64,000 nt of DNA from Candidatus Contendibacter sp. (GTDB lineage Bacteria > Pseudomonadota > Gammaproteobacteria > Competibacterales > Competibacteraceae). The notes under the pieces are model-generated. The model saw nothing but the letters and a program-made list of their open reading frames with translations. It made no database searches and had not been told where the DNA came from. Positions within the stretch are counted from its first letter, which is position 1. Every line of letters begins with the position of its first letter. Position numbers and translations under genes: made by a program. Where the stretch lies: NCBI GenBank assembly GCA_029624675.1, contig JARSSP010000003.1, positions 53,182 to 117,181 on the forward strand. The letters are read 5' to 3'. This document shows positions 39,461 through 45,782 of the stretch, piece after piece.

Positions 39461-39745
39461 CTACCTGCATTCGGGATGACTAGCGTAGTACCGCGCCTTG
39501 AAGGTCGCGAAAGAGGGGTGAATTCGCGGATCCCAATTGTACGCTCCTGTCCTTTTGTCCCTGGGGAGGAGTCGCAACCATTCTCGGTAGGCTTGCTGGT
39601 GGCAGTTCTTCTTTTTCTGCCGATCCACCTTGGGCGGCTTGGGCTTCTTCGGCCCTTTGCTTCGCATCGGCTTGCTCGCCTTGAATGGGGTGCTGCCGAT
39701 ACGGATTCCTGGTTGTTGGCTCTTGGGCTTGGGCGGGGTCCACAT
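39461..39745 (-). CDS. Basic Pro/Lys-rich hypothetical protein
   Basis: The 94-residue reading starts at ATG 39745, 21 bases after the previous stop; the open frame to 39832 would overlap that gene. The first half is very rich in Lys and Pro (KPMRSKGPKKPKPPKVDRQK). The second half is a compact domain (QQAYREWLRLLPRDKRTGAY). A nucleic-acid-contacting role is plausible. Confidence 0.55.
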   Translation of the reverse strand: MWTPPKPKSQQPGIRIGSTPFKASKPMRSKGPKKPKPPKVDRQKKKNCHQQAYREWLRLLPRDKRTGAYNWDPRIHPSFATFKARYYASHPECR

Positions 39746-39765
39746 GGCCGTTGTTGCTCCGCGCA

Positions 39766-40050
39766 CTAGGGGTGGTCGATCAACCACTGACGCCAGAATT
39801 CCGGCCAGCGGGGCAACCGAATGTCTCGCCATTCTCCTTTGACTTTGATTCGTTCCGGCACGATGGCGCTGTGGGCCGCTTTTGCCTCGGCGAACTTGTC
39901 GCGGATCGCGGGCCGGGGTTGAGCCTCCGCTTTCCGGGTCTTTACCGGGGTGATGAATTGTGGTCCGTGCGCGCCCATGCGAAAGCTCCCCAGACCGGCG
40001 ATGGAGCCGCGCGCCTCGTCGGAAAACAGGGGTCGGGTGACCTTGGCCAT
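39766..40050 (-). CDS. Paralogous structural-type protein
   Basis: The 94-residue product opens MAKVTRPLFSDEARGSIAGL with the operon signature, followed by GSFRMGAHGPQFITPVKTRK and a helix PAIRDKFAEAKAAHSAI. The C-terminal half departs from the other members (PRWPEFWRQWLIDHP). Start lies one base after the upstream stop. Confidence 0.7.
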   Translation of the reverse strand: MAKVTRPLFSDEARGSIAGLGSFRMGAHGPQFITPVKTRKAEAQPRPAIRDKFAEAKAAHSAIVPERIKVKGEWRDIRLPRWPEFWRQWLIDHP

Positions 40051-40051
40051 G

Positions 40052-41002
40052 CTATTTCGCCCAATAGACCTTGATGGTCTCGTGATGGATGACTCTTACA
40101 TCGTCGTTACGGCTGCCGTACATGCCCATCGATGGCGGGGTTGCAACGCGTAGCGTGAGCCGGTTCATGTCCTTGTCGGACAAGACATGTAGCTTGCTGT
40201 CCGCTCCGTCCAATATCTTACGTTGGACGGTGGCGTCCCATGGCCCGGTGCCTTCGGCGGGCAACTTGAACTTGTACCAGTCCTCGGGGTTCCAGTGCGT
40301 CACGGCCCCTTTTGTGCCGCTGATGGGGGCGATGGCCTGATGGAGATACCGTTCGATGGCGAAGGCGAACCAATTCCGATTTCCCCGGCGAGTGGCGTTG
40401 GCCGTGATGTCCATGACCATGTGGATTGCGATGGGCTGAAATTCCGTTGCGGTCATGTTCCGGGGCAGCGCGTAGACCAATTTCCGCTGGGCGTGGTAGA
40501 TGTCCTGCCAAATCGTGTCGATGGTGGTGCCCGCCCAGCCTGGCGCGGGATGATCGGATGTGCCGTCGTCCGTGGGGGTGCTGTAGGTTTTCGAGATGTC
40601 CTTGTAGGTACATACGCTGGGCTTGTGGGCGGGGTCTTCGTAGTTCGTGTTCAACAACCGGTCGTAGGGGTTCACTCTTGGCGTTGCGTACTCGGTTACG
40701 TCGCTGATGGGGCTGAGTTCTTGCCAATAGGTGGGATCGAATACCCCGGCGCGTAGGTCCGCCCATATCTTGGAGTACAGCGCGCTCTCCTCCATCTTTG
40801 AGGCGTTCGCCGTCGCCTTCAGGGTGATCCAGCCAGCCGCGAACGCGCAAAACCGCGTGGTATAGCTGGGTTCCGGGCGTTGTTCCGCGACGCGGACCCC
40901 TGGCCGTAGCCGAATCTGTCTTCGGTCCTTGGTGGGCATCAGGGTTTTCATAAATTGTTCCATCATGCCCGGTGGTACGTGCATTGATTTGGTTTTCGCC
41001 AT
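40052..41002 (-). CDS. Hypothetical 316-residue protein
   Basis: ATG 41002 overlaps the stop of the PLD-like gene. The start MAKTKSMHVPPGMMEQF shares only MAKTK with the paralogs. The body has many Trp, Tyr and Pro residues and contains segments such as CAFAAGWITLKATANASKME and NRNWFAFAIERYLHQAIAPI. It is the largest unknown protein of the operon and so the best guess for a main structural component, but nothing in the sequence proves it. Confidence 0.6.
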   Translation of the reverse strand: MAKTKSMHVPPGMMEQFMKTLMPTKDRRQIRLRPGVRVAEQRPEPSYTTRFCAFAAGWITLKATANASKMEESALYSKIWADLRAGVFDPTYWQELSPISDVTEYATPRVNPYDRLLNTNYEDPAHKPSVCTYKDISKTYSTPTDDGTSDHPAPGWAGTTIDTIWQDIYHAQRKLVYALPRNMTATEFQPIAIHMVMDITANATRRGNRNWFAFAIERYLHQAIAPISGTKGAVTHWNPEDWYKFKLPAEGTGPWDATVQRKILDGADSKLHVLSDKDMNRLTLRVATPPSMGMYGSRNDDVRVIHHETIKVYWAK

Positions 41003-41004
41003 GT

Positions 41005-41514
41005 TCAGGTTCCCCAGGGGCTTGCAACGCGCCAGCGTTCCCAGAAGATGCGCCACGCTTGATCCGCCAGCGGCTGGGATTCAATCGCTATGCTGGTGTC
41101 GTGATTGGTGGCCAAGCTGGCCTTGCTGATGTTGTGCGAACCGATGATGACCATGCGGCGGTCGATCAGGAGGGTCTTTTCGTGCAACAGGCGTTGCCGC
41201 ATTCCGCGGATACTCCAACCGGCGTCGATCAAGGTTCTCGCCGCCCCTTCGTTGAAGGGGTGGCGGGAAGTGATCGTCTCGCTACTGGCCAGAATCCCCC
41301 GGCATTGAAGTCCTCGCCGCGCGCATCGCGCTAGGGTGTCGAGCAAGTCGAGCTTGAACCGGCTGGGCACTCGCCAGTGATGGGAGAGCATGTACAGGGA
41401 CAGGAGGATGGAGGACTGCGCGCCGTCGAGGGTTTCAGCCAGCCAGGGTCCCCAATCGTCGCCGGTCAACAATTGGAGGGTGGCGGCTGGATCGTGGACT
41501 TGATTCCACTTCAT
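41005..41514 (-). CDS. Phospholipase-D-like (single HKD motif) protein
   Basis: The 169-residue protein contains one HKD motif, LLHEKTLLIDRRMVIIGSHN (His-x-Lys-x4-Asp with trailing GSHN). It has the usual upstream strands (AQSSILLSLYMLSHHW, GLQCRGILASSETI). Single-motif members act as dimers and cut nucleic acids or phospholipids (compare Nuc). There is no signal peptide, so it should be cytoplasmic or carried in particles. Its place inside the operon of unknown proteins is unusual. Confidence 0.8.
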   Translation of the reverse strand: MKWNQVHDPAATLQLLTGDDWGPWLAETLDGAQSSILLSLYMLSHHWRVPSRFKLDLLDTLARCARRGLQCRGILASSETITSRHPFNEGAARTLIDAGWSIRGMRQRLLHEKTLLIDRRMVIIGSHNISKASLATNHDTSIAIESQPLADQAWRIFWERWRVASPWGT

Positions 41515-41822
41515 AGCCGTTGCGGCTGGTTGGGTGGGATGATGTTTTGATTCAGGTACTCGGAGATGTAGAACTTGTAACCGCTCATGCCGGTGCCGGT
41601 CGCTGATGCCGTCCAGCCGTTCTTCTCTTCCTGGCTCAGTTCGGTCCAGGCTTGCAAGGCGGTCTTGAACCGCTGGTTTTGCGCCACTTGGGCGGGTCTC
41701 CGCTGGGCTTTGATCTCACGCGGGGCCGCGACGGTGGTTTCACCGCCACCCGTGCGAAACTCCATCCCCCGGAAGAGACCGGACGCCGATAGCGAGAACA
41801 GTGGGCCTTTGACCTTGGCCAT
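41511..41822 (-). CDS. Paralogous structural-type protein, shortest clear member
   Basis: The 103-residue product gives the clearest form of the family: MAKVKGPLFSLSASGLFRGM, EFRTGGGETTVAAPREIKAQ, RPAQVAQNQRFKTALQAWTE, then LSQEEKNGWTASATG and GYKFYISEYLN. It overlaps the PLD-like start by four bases. It probably folds as a small sheet plus a Gln/Arg helix and a Trp helix. Confidence 0.75.
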   Translation of the reverse strand: MAKVKGPLFSLSASGLFRGMEFRTGGGETTVAAPREIKAQRRPAQVAQNQRFKTALQAWTELSQEEKNGWTASATGTGMSGYKFYISEYLNQNIIPPNQPQRL

Positions 41823-41832
41823 TGCGTTATCT

Positions 41833-42267
41833 CTATCGTCCGACCGTGGCTTGCAGGTGTTGGATGATCCAGCCCACTCCGCTGGCGGCTAGCGCGCCGA
41901 TGGCTCCGGCTAGTAGCCATGACCACTGTTTTAGGGTGCCGATGGCTTCGGAGTTGGCTTTGATTTCCGCGCCTTGGCCGCCGAGCGTTTCGGTAATCCG
42001 TTCCATCGTGTTGATAATCCTGACGCGGTCATCGCCTTCCCGTTCGTCGTGCTCTAAAAACCGGTTGTTTAGGGCCGTGATCCGCGCGATGAGTAATGCT
42101 TGCTGCGCCTGGGTCTTGGCGGATTCGCGGATGGCTTTTTCCGCCGCGTCGCGGAAGCGGTCCATGTTGGTGCTGATGGCCGTCAAGCGCTCGGCAAAGA
42201 TTTGATCCATCTGCCGGCGTAAGTAGTTGTTGGGGTCCGGCCGCTCGGCCTCATCGTTGTTGTGCAT
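41833..42267 (-). CDS. Coiled-coil protein with C-terminal membrane helix
   Basis: The 144-residue product has a long helix (residues about 15-105, including LTAISTNMDRFRDAAEKAIR and ITETLGGQGAEIKANSEAIG) followed by one membrane segment (WSWLLAGAIGALAASGVGWI). XhlA-type holin accessory proteins look like this. It lies directly after the lysis genes. Confidence 0.68.
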   Translation of the reverse strand: MHNNDEAERPDPNNYLRRQMDQIFAERLTAISTNMDRFRDAAEKAIRESAKTQAQQALLIARITALNNRFLEHDEREGDDRVRIINTMERITETLGGQGAEIKANSEAIGTLKQWSWLLAGAIGALAASGVGWIIQHLQATVGR

Positions 42268-42282
42268 TTTTTGTGATCCCGT

Positions 42283-42486
42283 TTAAAACTGGCGTTCGCA
42301 CTCAAGCGCTACCGTCTCGGCCAAATTCAGCGCCGTCAGACTGTGACTCTGGGCCATCGCTCGAATCCTCGCGGGGTCGGCCGTCGGCCGGCATCCGCTG
42401 CATCCTGTTATCAGCGCCACCCCGATCAGGATCAGTCCCATCAGGATCATCGCCGCTGATATCGTGATTAAGGTCTTGATGTTCAT
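42283..42486 (-). CDS. Small lipoprotein overlapping the holin-like gene (Rz1-like)
   Basis: The 67-residue product has a lipoprotein signal peptide (SAAMILMGLILIGVALITGC) with the lipobox ending at that Cys. A short outer part follows. It lies almost entirely inside the C-terminal part of the holin-like frame, in another frame. Embedded small lipoproteins next to a phage muramidase are typical of o-spanins; an i-spanin is not recognised. Confidence 0.6.
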   Translation of the reverse strand: MNIKTLITISAAMILMGLILIGVALITGCSGCRPTADPARIRAMAQSHSLTALNLAETVALECERQF

Positions 42487-42724
42487 GGGTGCCTCGCTTT
42501 AGTTGATCCGGCATCACAATCTTCAGGACCGTATCCACCCCGTAAACCGCGCCCATGACTAGGCTGATTTGATCCGCGCTCAATTCCGCGCCCATCCACC
42601 AAAGCCCGGTGATGGCGCCAGCGGCCAGGGTGCCGGCGATGATCCCGCGTAGGGTCGTCGCCTCTTGCCCGCGCGCCTGTTTGTAGGCGCGTAGGGCGGT
42701 GAAGATCAGTGATATCTTGTTCAT
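42302..42724 (-). CDS. Holin-like membrane protein
   Basis: The 140-residue reading starts at ATG 42724, coupled to the muramidase stop (ATGA). The N-terminal half has two likely membrane helices (TLRGIIAGTLAAGAITGLWW and QISLVMGAVYGVDTVLKIVM). The last 65 residues are acidic and share DNA with the lipoprotein gene, so they may be only the read-through of an overlap or a real cytoplasmic tail. Confidence 0.62.
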   Translation of the reverse strand: MNKISLIFTALRAYKQARGQEATTLRGIIAGTLAAGAITGLWWMGAELSADQISLVMGAVYGVDTVLKIVMPDQLKRGTHEHQDLNHDISGDDPDGTDPDRGGADNRMQRMPADGRPREDSSDGPESQSDGAEFGRDGSA

Positions 42725-43209
42725 CGCTTTGTGTAGATAGCCCAAGCCGCGTCGTAAGCCCTGAACAGGCGGCGAAACCATCCTTTCCCGAACGTTTCCT
42801 CGTTGCGGTTGATCTCGTAGCGCCAGGCGCGCAGCGCGCTGAATTTGCCTAGCACTTCTGGCATCTGTTGGCGGGCGGCGTTGAGGGTCATCTCGCCGAT
42901 TACGCCGTCCACGCGCGTGTTCAGCGCTTCTTGCAACAGCCGGGCGGCGGTGCTTGGATGTTGGTTGACGGCGCAATCCAGCATCAGTAGGTCCAGGCCG
43001 CCCGGCAGCTCGTCGCCGTGGATCGGTAGCCAGTAGTCGCGCTTATAGAGTGCCTTGGCGTCGTCCAAGGTGATCGCTCGGATGTCCATGTTGGGGTAGG
43101 CACGCTGGGAGATTCCGTACTTGGTAACCCCGCCAGGGTCGCTGGGGTGGTTCACCAGTCCGCCTTCTTCTTGCAGGATAAACTGAACGCATTGATCGAA
43201 GGTATTCAT
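42721..43209 (-). CDS. Glycoside hydrolase family 108 muramidase (endolysin)
   Basis: The 162-residue protein opens FDQCVQFILQEEGGLVNHPS and continues DPGGVTKYGISQRAYP, the GH108 N-terminal signature with its catalytic glutamate in EEGG. ALYKRDYWLPI, DLLMLDCAVNQHPSTAARLL and VDGVIGEMTLNA are also typical, the last two forming the peptidoglycan-binding part. No signal peptide, so release would need the holin-like protein encoded next. Confidence 0.92.
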   Translation of the reverse strand: MNTFDQCVQFILQEEGGLVNHPSDPGGVTKYGISQRAYPNMDIRAITLDDAKALYKRDYWLPIHGDELPGGLDLLMLDCAVNQHPSTAARLLQEALNTRVDGVIGEMTLNAARQQMPEVLGKFSALRAWRYEINRNEETFGKGWFRRLFRAYDAAWAIYTKR

Positions 43210-43430
43210 CGTTCTTGCTCCATTACTAGAGTGGTGAAGTTGCCGGATTCGAGCATCCGGGGAAGGAGTTTCCGTTGCTCCGGGTCGATGCTGTTGATGG
43301 CCGTGACGAATCGAATCTCTAGGATGGGGCCGGTCGCGCCGTCGAAAACCTGGCTGCCGGCGATGACGCCAACGAGGGGGTCGATGCGGTCGATTCGCCG
43401 GCTTCTTGGAAATGGGATGATTGTGTTCAC
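43206..43430 (-). CDS. Small hypothetical protein
   Basis: The 74-residue product is coupled by four-base overlaps to both neighbours. It has an N-terminal basic segment (IPFPRSRRIDRIDPLVGVIA) and an alpha/beta look (ILEIRFVTAINSIDPEQRKL). Function unknown. Confidence 0.58.
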   Translation of the reverse strand: MNTIIPFPRSRRIDRIDPLVGVIAGSQVFDGATGPILEIRFVTAINSIDPEQRKLLPRMLESGNFTTLVMEQER

Positions 43431-43633
43431 GGCCCCTCCCCGTCCCAGACGTTGTCGATCTCGCGTGGCTTGTCGGGCGTCTGCAAGGCGATGGTCGCCT
43501 GAAGTCGTGCCCGGCCAACCTGAAACGGGTGTCGGTTTTTGCTTCGGCCGTGCTTCTCGGCCTGCTGCGCCTTGCGCGTCTTCCGCGTCTTCCGGGTCTT
43601 TCCTGGCTTTCCTCTTGATCGGCCGTGTCGCAT
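43427..43633 (-). CDS. Small very basic hypothetical protein
   Basis: The 68-residue product begins with a Lys/Arg repeat (GKPGKTRKTRKTRKAQQAEK) and ends acidic. It overlaps the next gene by four bases and starts directly after the replication protein stop. A nucleic-acid-binding role is likely from composition only. Confidence 0.55.
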   Translation of the reverse strand: MRHGRSRGKPGKTRKTRKTRKAQQAEKHGRSKNRHPFQVGRARLQATIALQTPDKPREIDNVWDGEGP

Positions 43634-44626
43634 CTAGGCGACCTCCTGTTCGGGTTGATCCGTTGGGGCCGTGGGTTCTGGCGCGGGCTGTCCCCCGGCT
43701 AGCGCTGCCTTGAGGTTGGCGATGTGTTCCGTTATGCGTCTTATCCCTTCCTGGCTGCGCGGCGGTCGGGCGGGCTGTGTGGGGGGTAGGCTGCTGGTGG
43801 GGGGTCTTGCCTCGGCGGCTGCGACCGCTGCTTCGGCTTGGGCGCGGCGGATGCGGTCTTGTGCAATGCGGTGCCCGGCGTCGGGCTGAAACTTGCCATC
43901 CTGGGCGCGGTTTACCAGGGCGCGAAGATAGGCGATCGGGCTACTTCGGATTTTGTTGGCCTTGATCGCCGCCGCGAGTTCGTCTAGCAGGGGTTGAGCG
44001 AGTGGGCCTTGAGACTGCACGAGGGTCTCGGCTTGCTGGCGCTGGTATCCGCTTAATCCGGATGGGTACACCAGTTCACTATCTTCTGTGTTACAGCCTG
44101 GATTTTCCCCCTCGCCGGACGTTGAGGAGGAGGGGTTTGGGGTGGTGGTGGTATTACTACAACTACCTACAACAGTACGTAGTACCGCATCATGCTGATT
44201 TATGCTCAGCATATGCTCAGCATATGCTGATTCATGCTGAGCATCGCTGAGCATAGGCGTTACACTTTTTCCCTTTTCCCATCGGGCGCGGGCGGCGTTG
44301 CGCGCCTGTTCGATGCGCGCCTGTTCCTGGGGTTCTTGGGGCGGCTGGCCGGGTCTTGACCCTGGCCAGTGCGACAGGGCGAATCTTGCGCCATCCCAAT
44401 CCAGCAACCGCAATTCGATCAGGGTGGTTGCGAAGAAGCGGTCGTCGCCGTCCCAGCCGGCCGCGATGGCGATGTCCTCCTCGTCCAGGTCGCTGAGGAT
44501 TCCGTCTGGCCGCTCCTGTTCCGCCCATGCCCAGAGGGTGAACAGCGATAACACGGCGTCCGTGCCCAGGCGTCGCTTGAGCTTGATGACCTTTGGATGA
44601 TTGAGCGTGGCGGTGGTGATGTTCAT
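43634..44626 (-). CDS. Phage replication initiator-like protein
   Basis: The 330-residue protein starts behind GGAG. The N-terminal region reads LNHPKVIKLKRRLGTDAVLS, a winged-helix-type start seen in phage replisome organisers, with WDGDDRFFATTLIELRLLDW following. The middle is low-complexity Ser/Thr. The C-terminal part (PLLDELAAAIKANKIRSSPI, AYLRALVNRAQDGKFQPDAG) resembles the helicase-loading end of DnaT/O-type proteins. The gene contains iterons (44190-44255), as lambda O does. Best guess: origin-binding initiator. Confidence 0.68.
   Translation of the reverse strand: MNITTATLNHPKVIKLKRRLGTDAVLSLFTLWAWAEQERPDGILSDLDEEDIAIAAGWDGDDRFFATTLIELRLLDWDGARFALSHWPGSRPGQPPQEPQEQARIEQARNAARARWEKGKSVTPMLSDAQHESAYAEHMLSINQHDAVLRTVVGSCSNTTTTPNPSSSTSGEGENPGCNTEDSELVYPSGLSGYQRQQAETLVQSQGPLAQPLLDELAAAIKANKIRSSPIAYLRALVNRAQDGKFQPDAGHRIAQDRIRRAQAEAAVAAAEARPPTSSLPPTQPARPPRSQEGIRRITEHIANLKAALAGGQPAPEPTAPTDQPEQEVA
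44190..44255. other. Iterons inside the replication gene, candidate replication origin
   Basis: Five closely spaced copies or variants of ATGCTCAGCAT/ATGCTGAGCAT, in both orientations, occur within 65 bases (TATGCTCAGCATATGCTCAG is the core). The region lies at the junction between the N-terminal and low-complexity parts of the protein. Iterons inside the initiator gene are the lambda arrangement. Confidence 0.65.
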
Positions 44627-44642
44627 CGGGTCGCTCCGAGTC

Positions 44643-44840
44643 TTAGCGCGCCTGGGCGGCGGTGTTGGTGGTGGGTAGCTTGGCCTTCGCGCCGTAGACG
44701 TGCAGTTGCAGGACGTCGCGGATGTACTCCGAGACGGGTCGCTTTTCCTGCATCGCCAGGTCCTGAAGGTCGCGCTTCAGGTCCTCGGGCAGGTGCAGCT
44801 TGATCGACTCCAAGCACTTCAACGGGCAGTTCGCCGGCAT
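44643..44840 (-). CDS. Ribbon-helix-helix-like small regulator
   Basis: The 65-residue protein starts behind AGGAG. ESIKLHLPEDLKRDLQDLAM and RPVSEYIRDVLQLHVYG match the strand-helix-helix order of CopG/Arc proteins, which bind DNA as dimers. It precedes the replication gene and may regulate the operon. Confidence 0.72.
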   Translation of the reverse strand: MPANCPLKCLESIKLHLPEDLKRDLQDLAMQEKRPVSEYIRDVLQLHVYGAKAKLPTTNTAAQAR

Positions 44841-44857
44841 GTGGGCTCCTGAAGAAG

Positions 44858-44887
44858 CCCAGGCGGTCGTGATGGGTCCCGCCTGGG
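44858..44887 (-). terminator. Inverted repeat between the Cro-like and ribbon-helix-helix genes
   Basis: CCCAGGCGG (44858-44866) and CCGCCTGGG (44879-44887) form a 9-bp stem; in the leftward direction it is followed by CTTCTTC. It may be a weak or regulated terminator where antitermination would act. No strong T-run. Confidence 0.45.
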
Positions 44888-44907
44888 AGTAACCACCGTT
44901 GAGGAAA

Positions 44908-45126
44908 TCAGGCTGCTTCGGTGCTCTGCCAAGGCAGGTCAGGACGCAATTCGCGGGCGGTCATTTCGCCGTCCGATGCGTATTCCAGCCATACGGCCAG
45001 GTCGGCGCTCATGCGCCGCTGGCCGTAGAGGCATCCGCGCAGATAGCCGAGACTGGTGTTGGCCCGCTCCGCGACGGCGGCTATCTGTGCCGTGTCGTGG
45101 GCTGCAAAAAAATCTTTTAGGTTCAT
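44908..45126 (-). CDS. Cro-like helix-turn-helix protein
   Basis: The 72-residue protein starts at ATG 45126 and has an XRE-like helix-turn-helix: HDTAQIAAVAERANTSLGYL and RGCLYGQRRMSADLAVWLEY. It resembles YdaS/Cro-type regulators. It is divergent from the repressor gene across an operator region and would be the first gene of the leftward lytic operon. Confidence 0.8.
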   Translation of the reverse strand: MNLKDFFAAHDTAQIAAVAERANTSLGYLRGCLYGQRRMSADLAVWLEYASDGEMTARELRPDLPWQSTEAA

Positions 45127-45133
45127 GTCGTCA

Positions 45134-45196
45134 TTTATAGCAATAGCTGTAGAAAATATCAAGCACTTGCTTGAATGACAGCGTGTAGTAATTGCT
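45134..45196. promoter_or_regulatory. Divergent switch region with three operators and a leftward promoter
   Basis: Operators AGC-AATA-GCT (45139-45148), AGC-ACTT-GCT (45162-45171) and a weaker AGT-AATT-GCT (45187-45196) are spaced 23 and 25 bases. On the minus strand TTGATA (45162-45157) and TATAAA (45139-45134), 17 bases apart, give the promoter for the Cro-like gene. The first two operators begin on the last bases of the -10 and -35, exactly as at the early promoter near 33.0 kb. Confidence 0.8.
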
Positions 45197-45209
45197 CTAG
45201 TGTTTATGT

Positions 45210-45578
45210 ATGGAAATAACCTTGACTCGTCTCCAGAATCTAAAGCGCCTGGTGTCAGAGTGTCACTCTCAACAGGCGTTTGCTGATGCGGCTGGCCTGA
45301 GCGTGCAGTACCTCAATCAATTGTTGATGGGTCACCGGAACATTGGCGAGAAAACGGCGCGGAAGCTCGAACGGTCGCTGCGGCTTAATCCGGGCTGGCT
45401 GGATCGCAGCGCGAATGAGCAACCACCCTCGGCGGCGATGGTGGAGTTGAGTCCACGCGCGATGGCGGTGGGCCGAATGTTCGATCGGCTGTCACCTGAC
45501 CAACAGGATGCGATGCAGAAAGTTATTGATGCGCTGGCTCAATCGGTAGGGGGACATGATCAGGCGGATTGCGGGTAG
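45210..45578 (+). CDS. CI-like phage repressor (short, no peptidase domain)
   Basis: The 122-residue protein has an XRE helix-turn-helix (SQQAFADAAGLSVQYLNQLL, GHRNIGEKTARKLERSL). A C-terminal helix follows (LSPDQQDAMQKVIDALAQSV). There is no S24 peptidase domain, so RecA-stimulated self-cleavage is not expected. No ribosome-binding site precedes ATG 45210, so the mRNA may be leaderless or poorly translated, as from lambda PRM. It probably binds the AGC-N4-GCT operators. Confidence 0.82.
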   Translation: MEITLTRLQNLKRLVSECHSQQAFADAAGLSVQYLNQLLMGHRNIGEKTARKLERSLRLNPGWLDRSANEQPPSAAMVELSPRAMAVGRMFDRLSPDQQDAMQKVIDALAQSVGGHDQADCG

Positions 45579-45753
45579 CGTGCTTCTGCTGCTGGCCCTG
45601 GCGGTGGCCGTCCTGGTGCAATCGGCCTCGGCGGAAACCCTCGCGGGCCGGGTGGTGAGCGTGACCGATGGTGACACCTTGACGGTGCTTGTTGAAGGCA
45701 ACCGACAAGTCAAGGTACGGCTGGCGGGGATCGACGCGCCCAAGTTCGATGAA
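45556..45753 (+). pseudogene. 5' fragment of a secreted thermonuclease-like gene
   Basis: ATG 45556 opens a signal peptide (LLLLALAVAVLVQSASAETL) and the first strands of a staphylococcal-nuclease domain (GRVVSVTDGDTLTVLVEG, VKVRLAGIDAP). Homology ends at IDAP, just before the catalytic Arg and Glu would come. The frame then runs into the restriction module and stops at 45801. The missing C-terminal end is found at 49360-49574. Confidence 0.8.
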
Positions 45754-45782
45754 ATAACTGTGCTACTGGCGATGATCGAACG

